The position numbers were made by a program, and so were the translations under genes. A DNA stretch of 31,224 bases from Candidatus Lloydbacteria bacterium RIFCSPLOWO2_02_FULL_54_12 (GTDB taxonomy: Bacteria > Patescibacteriota > Minisyncoccia > Phycocordibacterales > UBA6899), in NCBI GenBank assembly GCA_001819095.1, contig MHLS01000016.1, forward strand, positions 3,380 to 34,603, read 5' to 3'. The notes below the pieces were generated by a model. That model was not told the DNA's origin, ran no database searches, and saw only the letters and a list, made by a program, of their open reading frames with translations. Within the stretch, counting starts at the first letter, position 1. Each line of letters opens with the position of its first letter. Positions 14,055 through 22,410 of the stretch are shown here, piece after piece.

Positions 14055-14106
14055 AAATACAAGATCGAACCTTGAGCATCAATTCCTAAGGTTCGACCTT
14101 GTATTT
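14055..14106. repeat. TACAAGG palindrome D3
   Basis: AAAATACAAGATCGAACCTT and AAGGTTCGACCTTGTATTTT around GAGCATCAATTCCT. The same loop occurs in D1 (one base different). Compensating changes in the arms (GATCGAAC against GTTCGACC) keep most pairing. It follows a complete terminator, so termination is not its only possible role. Confidence 0.8.
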
Positions 14107-14175
14107 TCCGCATTACGCACGGCGGCGCCTTCGGTGTTTCCCCAGCGCTCCCGAACGAATGCCGATATTTCATGC

Positions 14176-14181
14176 TAAAAT
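14176..14181 (+). promoter_or_regulatory. Extended -10 box of smc
   Basis: TAAAAT preceded by TGC, eight bases before ATG 14190; leaderless arrangement. Confidence 0.55.
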
Positions 14182-14189
14182 AGGGGTTC

Positions 14190-16463
14190 ATGAAACTGAA
14201 GCGCATCGAGGTCGCGGGCTTTAAATCATTCGGGAAAAAGGCCGTTTTGGAGTTCAATTCCCAGATTACCGCCGTGGTGGGACCCAACGGTTCCGGCAAG
14301 TCGAACGTGGCTGAAGCAATTCGTTTTGTCTTGGGCGAGCAGTCGATGAAATCCATGCGCGGAAAGCGCGGGGAGGACCTCATCTTCAACGGCTCCCATT
14401 CGGCGGGTCGCGCCAACCGCGGGAGCGTAACGATCGCTTTCGACAATTCACGCCGCGAATTTTCGCTCGATTTCGACGAAGTGTCTATCGCCCGCGAGGT
14501 CTATCGCGACGGGACGAACCAGTACTTCATCAACGGTTCACAGGTGCGCCTGCGGGACGTGTTCGAACTTCTCTCGGCGGTCCATATCGGCACATCGGGG
14601 CACCACATGATCTCGCAAGGCGAGGCGGACCATATCTTGAATGCGAATCCTAAAGAGCGCCGCGAAATGCTTGAGGACGCGCTCGGACTCAAGATCTACC
14701 AGTACAAGCGCGCGGAGAGCGAGCGTCGCCTTGAAAAGACCGAGGCGAACATGAAGGAGGCGGAGGCGCTTCGCCGCGAGATCGCTCCGCATCTGCGGTT
14801 CCTGAAGAAGCAGGTCGAGAAACTGAACGAGGGACGATCGTTGCGCGAACGTTTGATCGGGCTTTACCGCGAGTACCTGAAGCGCGAAGAGATGTTCGTG
14901 GAGTACCGGAAGAAGGACATCGAAGGACGACGGAGCGCTCCGGCGGGGGAACTTGCCGATCTCAATATAAAGATCGCACATGCCAGGGAGACGTTGGCCG
15001 GCGAAAGCGCAAGTGACGAAAAAAGTCACCGCCTTCTTCAGGTGGAAAAAGAGTTGCGGGAAGCGCGTTTGCGTCACGATGAATTGGCGCGCACCGCGGG
15101 ACGTGTGGATGGCATGCTCGAACATGAGGAGAAGCAGTTGAAAAAGAAGCGCGAAACGCTTGTGCGCGAAGAAAATACCCCCGTTCGTCTCGGCGATGTG
15201 CTTACGCTTGCACAGACCATCGAGGGTGAACTTTCGTCTGCCGAAAAAGTGAACGATCTTGGCGTTGTGAGGGGCGCCTTGTCCCGTATTCGCGAGGTGG
15301 TCCGCGCATTCGTTTTTCGTCATCGGGAGTCCGCCGGCGGGAAAGTGCTTACTGCAGAAGATGAGCACGAGGTGGAGGATCTGCGCCGTGAAAAAGCGAA
15401 GGCCGACCAAGCGCTTGAGGACGTGCATGAAGAGTCTCGCATACTGGAGACGAAGTATCAGGAGATAAAGTCGGAGATTGATCAGGAAAAAGAGCGGTCG
15501 CGCGATACCGAGCGTGCGTTATTTGAAATGCTTTCGCGTCGCGGAGAGTTGGAGGTGACGCTCGACCGTATCCGAAGCGAAGAAGAGAATCTTACCCGTG
15601 AATCACGCCGCCTCGACGAAGAATTGAACGAGGCGAAGGTGCTTTTGGGCGAGGTCGTACTCGACTATTCTTCGGTGGGCGTGACCCACGACGAAGTGAT
15701 GAACGAACCGCGGGAAGATCAGGAGGCGCGACGGCGTGAGATCGAGCGCGGGAAGATCAAGCTCGAGGACATCGGCGCGGCGGGAGGTGAGGATGCGGAA
15801 AAGGAGTGGAAGGAGACCACGGAGCGCGACCAGTATCTTGAGCGTGAGATCGATGACCTCGTGAAGACCGCTGATGCACTGCGCTCGCTTATCGTTGAAC
15901 TCAATCAAAAACTCGACACGGAATTCAAAGAGGGCGTCAAAAAGATCAACAAACAATTCAGTGAGTTCTTCAAGCTCATGTTCGGCGGCGGCGTCGCGGA
16001 ACTCCATATCGTCGCCATCGAACGTCGTCGCAAACGAGACACCGACATTGATCTCTCCGATGTTCCCGGTGAAGAGGTCGACGAGGAAGGGGAAGATGAA
16101 GAGGAAGAAGAGGGGATCGACATCGCCGTTTCGCTCCCACACAAGAAGATCAAAGGATTGCAAATGCTCTCGGGCGGGGAACGCGCGCTGACGTCCATTG
16201 CCCTCCTTTTTGCCATCTCGCAGGTGAACCCGCCGCCCTTCATGGTCTTGGACGAGACCGACGCGGCGCTCGATGAAGCGAATTCGCGCAAATACGGCGA
16301 TATGATGGAGAATCTTGCAAAGTTCTCGCAGTTGATGGTCATCACGCATAATCGCGAAACGATGTCACGCGCGGGTGTGCTTTACGGAATTACGATGGGC
16401 TCGGACGCGGTTTCGAAGGTGCTCTCGATCTCCTTCGACACCGCCGTTGAAGTGGCGAAGTGA
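14190..16463 (+). CDS. Short SMC-like chromosome segregation ATPase
   Basis: The protein is 757 aa against about 1,150-1,200 for a standard bacterial SMC. The N-terminal head has KRIEVAGFKSFGKKA and Walker A GPNGSGKS (31-38). The C-terminal head has the signature LSGGERAL (from 660), Walker B FMVLDETDAALD (from 684) and VITHNRETM. Coiled-coil arms run about 165-330 and 390-600. Between them lie only about 60 residues (roughly 330-390), helical in look, where a hinge of 150 or more residues with conserved glycines would be expected. An acidic run (DEEGEDEEEEE, about 632-643) is inserted before the signature helix. Leaderless start. With ParB in the same window it probably serves chromosome organisation. 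Confidence 0.85.
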   Translation: MKLKRIEVAGFKSFGKKAVLEFNSQITAVVGPNGSGKSNVAEAIRFVLGEQSMKSMRGKRGEDLIFNGSHSAGRANRGSVTIAFDNSRREFSLDFDEVSIAREVYRDGTNQYFINGSQVRLRDVFELLSAVHIGTSGHHMISQGEADHILNANPKERREMLEDALGLKIYQYKRAESERRLEKTEANMKEAEALRREIAPHLRFLKKQVEKLNEGRSLRERLIGLYREYLKREEMFVEYRKKDIEGRRSAPAGELADLNIKIAHARETLAGESASDEKSHRLLQVEKELREARLRHDELARTAGRVDGMLEHEEKQLKKKRETLVREENTPVRLGDVLTLAQTIEGELSSAEKVNDLGVVRGALSRIREVVRAFVFRHRESAGGKVLTAEDEHEVEDLRREKAKADQALEDVHEESRILETKYQEIKSEIDQEKERSRDTERALFEMLSRRGELEVTLDRIRSEEENLTRESRRLDEELNEAKVLLGEVVLDYSSVGVTHDEVMNEPREDQEARRREIERGKIKLEDIGAAGGEDAEKEWKETTERDQYLEREIDDLVKTADALRSLIVELNQKLDTEFKEGVKKINKQFSEFFKLMFGGGVAELHIVAIERRRKRDTDIDLSDVPGEEVDEEGEDEEEEEGIDIAVSLPHKKIKGLQMLSGGERALTSIALLFAISQVNPPPFMVLDETDAALDEANSRKYGDMMENLAKFSQLMVITHNRETMSRAGVLYGITMGSDAVSKVLSISFDTAVEVAK

Positions 16464-16483
16464 CTCGCGACACATTTCGTGAG

Positions 16484-16510
16484 AAAAACAAAAAAGCCCT
16501 TTCGGGCTTT
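16484..16510 (-). terminator. Terminator of the 16518-17489 operon
   Basis: AAAGCCC-TTTC-GGGCTTT hairpin; on the minus strand it is followed by TTTTTTGTTTTT. The smc transcript coming from the other side has no T-tract after the stem. Confidence 0.75.
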
Positions 16511-16517
16511 GAGTTGA

Positions 16518-16973
16518 TCAATCAGGGTCGGAAACACTTCCTCCGCCGATCGCACTCTCTATCTTCTTGAGACGGTGTGCCGCCGCGATAGCGATGCCGA
16601 GCAAGGAGATCGTGTACACGAACATGACGGACGTTTTCTCTACCCACTCCTCACGGATCAGTTTGTCCGCCACTGACGAGGAGATGAGATAGTCTCGTGC
16701 ACCAAGGAGCTCAAGGTTGCAGAGTCCGCCGTACCAGGACCATTCGACGAAAGGAAGGTAGCGATTTTCTTCCGGCTTGATCCCCCGCGGAAGAGGACCT
16801 AAGACGCCGTAAGGCATCAGACTCTTCGTGAGCCCGACCTCTTGATCCGGTCCTCGGGTGAACAACAACTCGAGCGCTTCCATCGGGTCGGTGATCGGCT
16901 CGGTGTTCGCGTAACCCTGCTTTTCCTTCTTTCCGGTCCGCGTCTTACGTGCAGGAATTTTTTTGTCGGCCAT
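16518..16973 (-). CDS. Unknown protein with one C-terminal membrane helix
   Basis: The protein is 151 aa. It has a basic, disordered N-terminus (MADKKIPARKTRTGKKEKQG), a soluble middle with PYGVLGPLPRGIKPEENRYLPFVEWSWYGGL, one hydrophobic helix (about 113-131, TSVMFVYTISLLGIAIAAA) and a short Gly/Ser tail. I do not recognise a family. It starts 9 nt after the stop of the DUF1653 gene and ends at a clear terminator, so the two form an operon. A tail-anchored or single-pass membrane protein is likely; its function is unknown. Confidence 0.65.
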   Translation of the reverse strand: MADKKIPARKTRTGKKEKQGYANTEPITDPMEALELLFTRGPDQEVGLTKSLMPYGVLGPLPRGIKPEENRYLPFVEWSWYGGLCNLELLGARDYLISSSVADKLIREEWVEKTSVMFVYTISLLGIAIAAAHRLKKIESAIGGGSVSDPD

Positions 16974-16982
16974 TTGTGTACC

Positions 16983-17489
16983 CTAGTCCTGATACTCGGC
17001 CGCGATGTGCGGCTCGGGATACTGGTCGAGCAGAAAGAATCGCGTACCGGAGTAGTTGTACTCCGGCTTCTCGACGCGTTCACAGAACATGGTGAGCAGG
17101 CGGTGGCGGAGCCGGTAGCGGTGTTCCCCGTAGAGCGGCTGGTATGCGACGAAGCGCTCGCCGGTCTTGATGTTGAGTGCCGGCCCGATAACGTTGTAGG
17201 CGCTCGCCTTGCTCTTGAAATGTCCGTACAACCCCGGTGCGACGTCATGAAAGCGGTAGTCAGCGGACTCGATGATCCGCGGCGCGTTCCACTCTTGGAG
17301 CATGCGCTGGTCCTTCCCCATACCCAGAACGAATTGGTCGAACGGAACGAGAAAGAATGTGGTGTTGCGGCCGCCGCCGGAGAGGTGCTGTGAGAGGACG
17401 CACCGCTCGCCGGTCTCGGTGTCGTTCGAAATGCCGACCACGTTGTATCTCCAGTCGTCGATCGCGTACAGCCCCGGTACGATCTTCAT
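16983..17489 (-). CDS. Tandem DUF1653-like protein
   Basis: The protein is 168 aa with two related beta-rich units. The second (about residues 80-155) fits DUF1653 well: VAPGLYGHFKSKASAYNVIG, then TGERFVAYQPLYGEHRYRLR, MFCERVE and GTRFFLLDQ. The first (about 1-60: KIVPGLYAIDDWRYNVVGIS, TGERCVLSQHL, FLVPFDQFV) looks like a diverged copy of the same fold. DUF1653 has no firm biochemical role; it often stands alone as a protein of about 70 aa. ATG 17489 is chosen over TTG 17504 because GAAGGAG (17502-17496) sits six bases before it, an excellent Shine-Dalgarno. It is first in an operon with the membrane protein at 16518. Confidence 0.7.
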   Translation of the reverse strand: MKIVPGLYAIDDWRYNVVGISNDTETGERCVLSQHLSGGGRNTTFFLVPFDQFVLGMGKDQRMLQEWNAPRIIESADYRFHDVAPGLYGHFKSKASAYNVIGPALNIKTGERFVAYQPLYGEHRYRLRHRLLTMFCERVEKPEYNYSGTRFFLLDQYPEPHIAAEYQD

Positions 17490-17561
17490 GAGCGGCTCCT
17501 TCAAAGTGCAGACTAAAGAAAGGATAGAACAATCGCGTCAAAATGCAAACAACAAAGGCGC

Positions 17562-17590
17562 TTGACCCGAGTAGGGTACGCACGTAGTAT
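17562..17590 (+). promoter_or_regulatory. Promoter of the YceB-like gene
   Basis: TTGACC (17562-17567), 17-bp spacer, TAGTAT (17585-17590). It has exactly the same hexamers and spacing as the rpsP promoter, but here a leader with GAGAGGA follows. Confidence 0.7.
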
Positions 17591-17622
17591 GCGGAGCAGG
17601 TTTTTCATTGAGAGGATATAGG

Positions 17623-18354
17623 ATGACAAGGCGCACACTGACGTGGTCGGCGGTGGTTCTCACTGCCGTTGTTTCGCTTGCGTTGGGGATATTCGGGCTC
17701 TCGGGGGTTCGGACCGTGAACGTGAGCGGCGAGGACATCCAACGGCGCATCGACCTTCAGCTTCCCAAAGAATCGAAAGGTGTGAAGCTGACGAAGGCAA
17801 CGGTGGACCTTGGGGAGAGCGACGTACGCATCGCTATCTCACTTCAAGGCAAGGCGCTCGGCCAGCCCTTCTCGCTCGAAGCAACGGGTGTCGGTGTTCC
17901 GACATACCGGCCGGAAGAACAGGCGTTTTATTTTCGCCCGAGCAAACTCGTCGTTTCCAAGCTCGAGCTTTCGGGGGAGTCTGCGACCGACAGGGTCGGC
18001 AAATTCACCGATCGGTATATCACCGACCCGAAGTTGAAAGAAAGGATCGAAAAAAGTCTTCCCGGCGTGAAGCGGTGGGTCGAGGACAACCTCGAACCGC
18101 GGGCACTCGCGATGTTTGGAGAGATGCCCCTCTACAAGCCGAAGAACGACATGAAGGGGATAGTCATCAAAGCAACGCTCGAGAGCCTCAAGGTGGAGAA
18201 CGGCATGCTCGTCCTTTCGTTCAGTCTCATGCAACTTACGAAAACGGTGCTCCTGTGCCTCTTTGCACTGCTTGCCGCTCTTGGTTTCACCGTTGCGCTC
18301 ATCAGGAATCCCGAGTGGGGGGTCCCGCTTCTTCTCATCCCTCCGCTTGAGTGA
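17623..18354 (+). CDS. DUF1439/YceB-like membrane-anchored protein
   Basis: The protein is 243 aa. An N-terminal membrane helix or signal anchor (about 7-28, WSAVVLTAVVSLALGIFGL) is followed by VNVSGEDIQRRIDLQLPKESKGVKLTKATVDLG, which resembles the DUF1439 (YceB) opening in which a helix leads to a beta-sheet that may bind lipid or peptide. A second membrane helix (about 205-228) ends the protein, so the central domain would lie outside the cytoplasm. ATG 17623 is used because GAGAGGA lies a suitable distance upstream; the in-frame TTG 17608 is inside the leader. It is a single-gene unit with its own promoter and terminator. The family call is tentative. Confidence 0.6.
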   Translation: MTRRTLTWSAVVLTAVVSLALGIFGLSGVRTVNVSGEDIQRRIDLQLPKESKGVKLTKATVDLGESDVRIAISLQGKALGQPFSLEATGVGVPTYRPEEQAFYFRPSKLVVSKLELSGESATDRVGKFTDRYITDPKLKERIEKSLPGVKRWVEDNLEPRALAMFGEMPLYKPKNDMKGIVIKATLESLKVENGMLVLSFSLMQLTKTVLLCLFALLAALGFTVALIRNPEWGVPLLLIPPLE

Positions 18355-18361
18355 TTGTTCT

Positions 18362-18388
18362 CGTCCGCCGCCATGGCGGACGTTTTAT
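18362..18388 (+). terminator. Intrinsic terminator after YceB-like gene
   Basis: CGTCCGCC-GCCAT-GGCGGACG stem followed by TTTTATTT. Confidence 0.75.
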
Positions 18389-18417
18389 TTGACCAAAATA
18401 CTTTTTAATGGTATCGT
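18389..18417 (+). promoter_or_regulatory. Promoter of the PfkB-family gene
   Basis: TTGACC (18389-18394), 17-bp spacer, TATCGT (18412-18417) with TGG before it. The -35 overlaps the end of the preceding terminator's T-tract. Confidence 0.55.
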
Positions 18418-18448
18418 ATTTTTAGTTGAATACACACGGAGGTTCTTT

Positions 18449-19354
18449 GTGGACAAAAGATATGTGGTCGGGTTTTCCGTGAACCCCGAAGTGGTCGCGG
18501 AGTTCGATACGAACATGGGTGACGAGAAACTTCCGCTGTTGGATTTTCGCGTCGACCTTTCGGGGTCATCGGCTGACGTGGCGATTGCACTTAGGAATAT
18601 GGGACGTTCGCCGCTTTTGATCGGCGTTGTGGGCGCAAAAGAGGGAGACGAAGATCTTCTTCTCCGTGCCGCGCTCAAGCGCAGCGCAGTCCCTTTTCAC
18701 GGTCTTAACCTTCTCGACCGAACGAGCATGGCACTCCTTCCCGTCGACCGTTCCGGAAAGTCGCGCGTTGTCGGAAGAAGGGGGAATGTCCTCCCCGAAC
18801 TCATGTCGGAGGCGGAGTCTTCCGCTGCTTCTTGCGTCGCGGATCCGGAGACATTTCGGATCGCCACCGGTGTCCGTTCGTGTGAGGCACGCTTGGTACA
18901 CGCCATGTTTCGGGGAAGTGCACCCGGCTACCGCGTGCTCAACCCGAATATCGCCCTGTGCAAGGAGAAGGAGGTCTTTCTTCGCCTGTTGCGGGAAACC
19001 GACATGCTGGTCGTGAACGAACATGAACATCAAGAGATGGGCATGCCGCATCCGAGCGAACTGCACGATTTTGGTGTTGCGACGGTACTCGTGACTCGGG
19101 CGATACGCGGCGGCTACTGTTCGCATCAAGGGGTCGGCGTACACTACGACGCTGTCGTTTATCCGGATGCGAAAACGTATCTCCCCGGCGCGGGCGACTG
19201 GTTCCTCGGAGGACTGCTTTCGACGTTCGACGGTGCGTTAAACGATGCGTCGCCGGCGTTCATGAAAGAGGCACTTTGCTTTGCCGCCACGGTGGCGGGA
19301 AAGAAAGTGACGATGTCCGGAGCGGGAAACGGTCCGACGAAAACCACACTGTGA
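18449..19354 (+). CDS. PfkB-family carbohydrate/nucleoside kinase
   Basis: The protein is 301 aa. The N-terminal signature is present in modified form (DLSGSSADVAIALRNMG against the usual GGxxxNxAxxxxxLG), with VGVVGAKEGDEDLL after it. The C-terminal signature LPGAGDWFLGGLLS holds the anion-hole GAGD (247-250) with catalytic D250. PfkB enzymes phosphorylate sugars or nucleosides with ATP; the substrate cannot be told. I chose GTG 18449 because GGAGG lies six bases upstream and the promoter is just before it; the longer ORF (from 18263) runs back through the terminator into the previous gene. It ends with a strong terminator. Confidence 0.85.
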   Translation: MDKRYVVGFSVNPEVVAEFDTNMGDEKLPLLDFRVDLSGSSADVAIALRNMGRSPLLIGVVGAKEGDEDLLLRAALKRSAVPFHGLNLLDRTSMALLPVDRSGKSRVVGRRGNVLPELMSEAESSAASCVADPETFRIATGVRSCEARLVHAMFRGSAPGYRVLNPNIALCKEKEVFLRLLRETDMLVVNEHEHQEMGMPHPSELHDFGVATVLVTRAIRGGYCSHQGVGVHYDAVVYPDAKTYLPGAGDWFLGGLLSTFDGALNDASPAFMKEALCFAATVAGKKVTMSGAGNGPTKTTL

Positions 19355-19369
19355 GTAGTTTGCATTGCT

Positions 19370-19401
19370 CGGCGCGAAGTAGTGTTCGCGCCGATCTTTT
19401 T
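19370..19401 (+). terminator. Intrinsic terminator after PfkB-family gene
   Basis: CGGCGCGAA-GTAGTG-TTCGCGCCG, a perfect 9-bp stem, then ATCTTTTT. The T-run overlaps the stop of the convergent RNase R gene. Confidence 0.8.
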
Positions 19402-21478
19402 ATACCAGCTTCATACCGATGAGTTTTTTCTTGAGATCGACGGTGGCGATCTTCACGCGCACCTTGTCGCCGAGACGATATGTTCTTCCGCTTTGTTTGC
19501 CGATGATACGGTAATTCTTCTGCTCAAAGAAGTAGAAGTCGTTGGGAATGTCACGCACGTGGACCATACCCTCCGCTTTCGTTTCCGGATCCTCGACGTA
19601 GATGCCCCATTCGGTGACACCGGAGATGGCACCCGTGAATTCGTATCCGATGCGCTCGGCGAAATATTCACACTGTTTGTATTTGACCGAGGCGCGTTCC
19701 GCTTCGGCCGCGGCGACTTCCATTTGCGAACAGTAGCGCGCGAGATGCTCCTGTTCCTCTAGTTTTTTCTTCGGAACAGGGCGGCCCGAAAGGTAGCTTT
19801 CGAGAAGGCGGTGGACCATAAGGTCGGGATAGCGGCGAATGGGGGAAGTGAAGTGCGTGTAATAGGCGAAACCGAGCCCGAAGTGGCCGATGTTCTTGGT
19901 CGCATAGACCGCCTTTGCCATCGAGCGTACGGTCGCCATCTGGATCATCGTCGCCTCCGCGCGGCCGCGCACATCTTCGAGCATCCTGTTGATATTGTGC
20001 GACGACACTGCGCCGAATTTATCGAGTTTGAGGTCGTAGCCGATGCCGCGGAGAAAGTCACGGAGGTCTCCCATACGTTCTTCGTTCGGTACGTCGTGGA
20101 CGCGATACACGAAGACACTTTCCGCGCGCTTGTCCTTCAATGAGATCTCCTGTGCGACGCGTTTGTTCGCGAGAAGCATGAATTCTTCGATGAGTTTGTT
20201 CGTGTCCTGAAAGACCTTTTTATAGACGCGAAGCGGCTTCCCGTTCTGGTCGAGCTCGAATTTGACCTCCTCGCCTTCAAAGGCGATCGCGCCCGCCTTG
20301 ATGCGCTCGTCGCGGAGTATCTTTGCGATGCCGTTAAGCGAAAGGAGCGCCTCACGGTGGGGACCTTTTCCCGTGTCGATCACCGCCTGCGCTTCTTCGT
20401 AGGTGAATCGCTTCGCCGAATGGATCACCGTCTTTCCGAACCACTCATTGAGTATCGATCCGCGCGTGTTCATGGTGAAGACCGCCGAGAAGGTGGGACG
20501 GTCCTCGCCTTCGACCAATGAGCAGATCCCGTTCGAAAGCCGCTCGGGGAGCATGGGAATGGTGCGATCGACGAGGTAGACCGACGTGCCGCGCTCGAGC
20601 GCCTCCTTGTCTATGCGCGTTCCCGGGGTGACATAGTGGGACACGTCCGCGATGTGGACGCCTACTTCGATGTTGCCGTTTTGGAGTTTTTTCCACGACA
20701 GTGCATCGTCGAAGTCCTTTGCGTCGTGAGGGTCGATTGTGAAGGTGAGGATATCGCGGAAGTCGCGGCGTTTCGCTATTTCTTCGGGCGGTATCACAAG
20801 CGGTATCTCTTCCGCCGCGAGCAGAACGTCGGGGTCGAAGGTCGTGTCGAAACCGCGCTCAAGGACGATCGCTTGCATCTCCACTTCGTGTACGTCGGGT
20901 TTTCCGAGGACTCGGATGACCTCGCCCAAGGGGTCTTTTTTCGCATCGGTCCACGCCGTCATTGTTGCGAAGACTTTGTCTCCCTTCTCCGCACCGTTCA
21001 GCTTTTGCGCGGGAATGAGGATGTTGCGGTACATGCGGAAGTCGTCCGGCGCGAGGAAAAAACTACCCCCTTCGCGCTCGATGACTCCGACGAATTTCGT
21101 TTTGTTCCGAAAAAGTATTTCCGTGACCTCTCCTCTTTGACGCGTGCCGAGCTGTTTACCGTAGAGGACGATTCTGACACGGTCTTGGTCGAGCGCCGTA
21201 CCGAGATCTGCGGGATCGATCTCGATGTCTTCCTTCATTCCCTCCACTTCAACGTAGCCCACTCCTTTCGACGAGACGCGTATCGTGCCCTCGACGGCGT
21301 GAGTTGCGGGGAATCTCGCGTGCTCTCGGTGCCCGTTTTCGTCCTTCGGTTTTGCGCTTGCCGATTCCTGACGATGATGCCCTTGTGCGTGGCTTTTTGC
21401 TTCTTGTTTCGCGCGGCGCCGTGAGCGGTCCTTCCGCACTTCTCCCTTGGAACGGTATTGTTTTTTCAGATATTTCAT
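19400..21478 (-). CDS. rnr: Ribonuclease R (RNB family)
   Basis: The protein is 692 aa. A basic N-terminal tail (about 1-55) leads to cold-shock-like domains (KGVGYVEVEGMKEDIEID), then the RNB catalytic domain with DPHDAKDFDDA (249-259) supplying the metal-binding aspartates and HIADVSHYV, RTIPMLPERLSNGICSL. A C-terminal S1 domain follows (ISGVTEWGIYVED...LGDKVRVKIATVD). It degrades structured RNA 3' to 5'. Its ATG overlaps the stop of the PH-domain gene (ATGA), so it is translationally coupled as the last gene of a three-gene operon. The highly structured palindromic RNAs in this genome would be natural substrates, which is inference. Confidence 0.93.
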   Translation of the reverse strand: MKYLKKQYRSKGEVRKDRSRRRAKQEAKSHAQGHHRQESASAKPKDENGHREHARFPATHAVEGTIRVSSKGVGYVEVEGMKEDIEIDPADLGTALDQDRVRIVLYGKQLGTRQRGEVTEILFRNKTKFVGVIEREGGSFFLAPDDFRMYRNILIPAQKLNGAEKGDKVFATMTAWTDAKKDPLGEVIRVLGKPDVHEVEMQAIVLERGFDTTFDPDVLLAAEEIPLVIPPEEIAKRRDFRDILTFTIDPHDAKDFDDALSWKKLQNGNIEVGVHIADVSHYVTPGTRIDKEALERGTSVYLVDRTIPMLPERLSNGICSLVEGEDRPTFSAVFTMNTRGSILNEWFGKTVIHSAKRFTYEEAQAVIDTGKGPHREALLSLNGIAKILRDERIKAGAIAFEGEEVKFELDQNGKPLRVYKKVFQDTNKLIEEFMLLANKRVAQEISLKDKRAESVFVYRVHDVPNEERMGDLRDFLRGIGYDLKLDKFGAVSSHNINRMLEDVRGRAEATMIQMATVRSMAKAVYATKNIGHFGLGFAYYTHFTSPIRRYPDLMVHRLLESYLSGRPVPKKKLEEQEHLARYCSQMEVAAAEAERASVKYKQCEYFAERIGYEFTGAISGVTEWGIYVEDPETKAEGMVHVRDIPNDFYFFEQKNYRIIGKQSGRTYRLGDKVRVKIATVDLKKKLIGMKLV

Positions 21479-22068
21479 CCCGTTATTTGTTTCGGTTCTG
21501 CCGGAGCCTCGGGTCCTTTTGAGACATCGGTGTCCATGTGTACCAGTTGCGAGCGTTCGACGGCCGTGTCGTGAAGTTCGTTGAGAAATATTTTGAGGTC
21601 ATAGGGTTTTGCGATCCACGTACCGACGAAATCCTCTCCTTCGCCGGCGGTTTCGAGGCGTATCGTTCCGAAGTTAAGGAGTGTCTGGATGATACCGCGT
21701 TGGTGAATGGTGGTGTTCTGTATGCGGTCGATGCGAAATGACGACGAGACACGCTTGAAGAATCCCAATTGCTCGATGGTGAAAACGCGCTTGTCGGTGA
21801 TGATGAGTACGTCGAGGTAGTAATTGCTCCAGAGGGTCCAGCCCACCATCCACACGATGAGTAGCCATGCAAAGAGGAAAAATGCCTCCGCATAGAGCTG
21901 GGAGCCGGAGAAATTGAGGAACGCCTTGAAGGGGATGAACTGAAGGGCGTAGAGGAGAATCATCGGAAGAAGAACGGCAAAGATCAGGATGAAGATGTCG
22001 CCGAGAAAAACGAACCAGTGCTTACGCACGATCCGCAGGATCTTCTCATTGGGGTCGATCTCGATCAT
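21475..22068 (-). CDS. PH-domain (bPH2/YdbS-like) membrane protein
   Basis: The protein is 197 aa. MIEIDPNEKILRIVRKHWFVFLGD leads to two transmembrane helices (about 22-45 and 58-85), followed by a bacterial PH domain: YYLDVLIITDKRVFTIEQLGFFKRVSSSFRIDRIQNTTIHQRGIIQTLLNFGTIRLETAGE. The last 30 residues are disordered and Pro-rich. ATG 22068 is used; the preceding gene's stop overlaps it by ATGA, and its own stop overlaps the RNase R start the same way. The longer frame to 22254 lies inside the upstream gene in another frame and is rejected. Function of bPH2 membrane proteins is poorly known. Confidence 0.85.
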   Translation of the reverse strand: MIEIDPNEKILRIVRKHWFVFLGDIFILIFAVLLPMILLYALQFIPFKAFLNFSGSQLYAEAFFLFAWLLIVWMVGWTLWSNYYLDVLIITDKRVFTIEQLGFFKRVSSSFRIDRIQNTTIHQRGIIQTLLNFGTIRLETAGEGEDFVGTWIAKPYDLKIFLNELHDTAVERSQLVHMDTDVSKGPEAPAEPKQITG

Positions 22069-22346
22069 AGGAGCGAAGCGCCTGTTGCTTCGAGGGGTGC
22101 CGAAGAGGTGAAATAAAGGAATGCCGAAAAACACAAGAGTCCGATGAGGGCCGCTGACCCGATGAAATAAAAGAAACTCATGGCGAACATCTCGGCCTTG
22201 CGGGTGCTGTAGTGTTTCCAGTGGTAACGCAAGATGAGCGTGAAGATGCCCCATGCCGCCAGAAGGAGTGCCGTCAGAGCAAAGATAAGGAGGGGAGTGA
22301 CGGGGATGTGGATGCCGAGCTTTACGGCCGAGAAAGGCAATATCAT
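22065..22346 (-). CDS. Small two-helix membrane protein
   Basis: The protein is 93 aa with two hydrophobic helices (about 12-36 and 55-80) separated by a basic loop (RYHWKHYSTRKAE). No family is recognised. It heads the operon with the PH-domain protein and RNase R, coupled by an ATGA overlap. Its ATG has TATAAT exactly six bases upstream, so translation should start at the 5' end of the mRNA. The promoter is back to back with that of rpsP. Confidence 0.7.
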   Translation of the reverse strand: MILPFSAVKLGIHIPVTPLLIFALTALLLAAWGIFTLILRYHWKHYSTRKAEMFAMSFFYFIGSAALIGLLCFSAFLYFTSSAPLEATGASLL

Positions 22347-22352
22347 GAAGTC

Positions 22353-22382
22353 ATTATATAGGACAGGGTGTTATTTGACCAA
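22353..22382 (-). promoter_or_regulatory. Promoter of the 93-aa gene, PH and rnr operon
   Basis: Minus strand TTGGTC (22382-22377), 18-bp spacer, TATAAT (22358-22353), six bases to the ATG. The -35 overlaps the -35 of rpsP on the other strand (shared TTTGACCAAA). Confidence 0.6.
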
Positions 22383-22403
22383 AAAATCCGTCTCTGGTAG
22401 TAT
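22375..22403 (+). promoter_or_regulatory. Promoter of rpsP
   Basis: TTGACC (22375-22380), 17-bp spacer, TAGTAT (22398-22403) with TGG before it, then seven bases to ATG 22411. Leaderless arrangement. Confidence 0.7.
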
Positions 22404-22410
22404 CCCTCCC

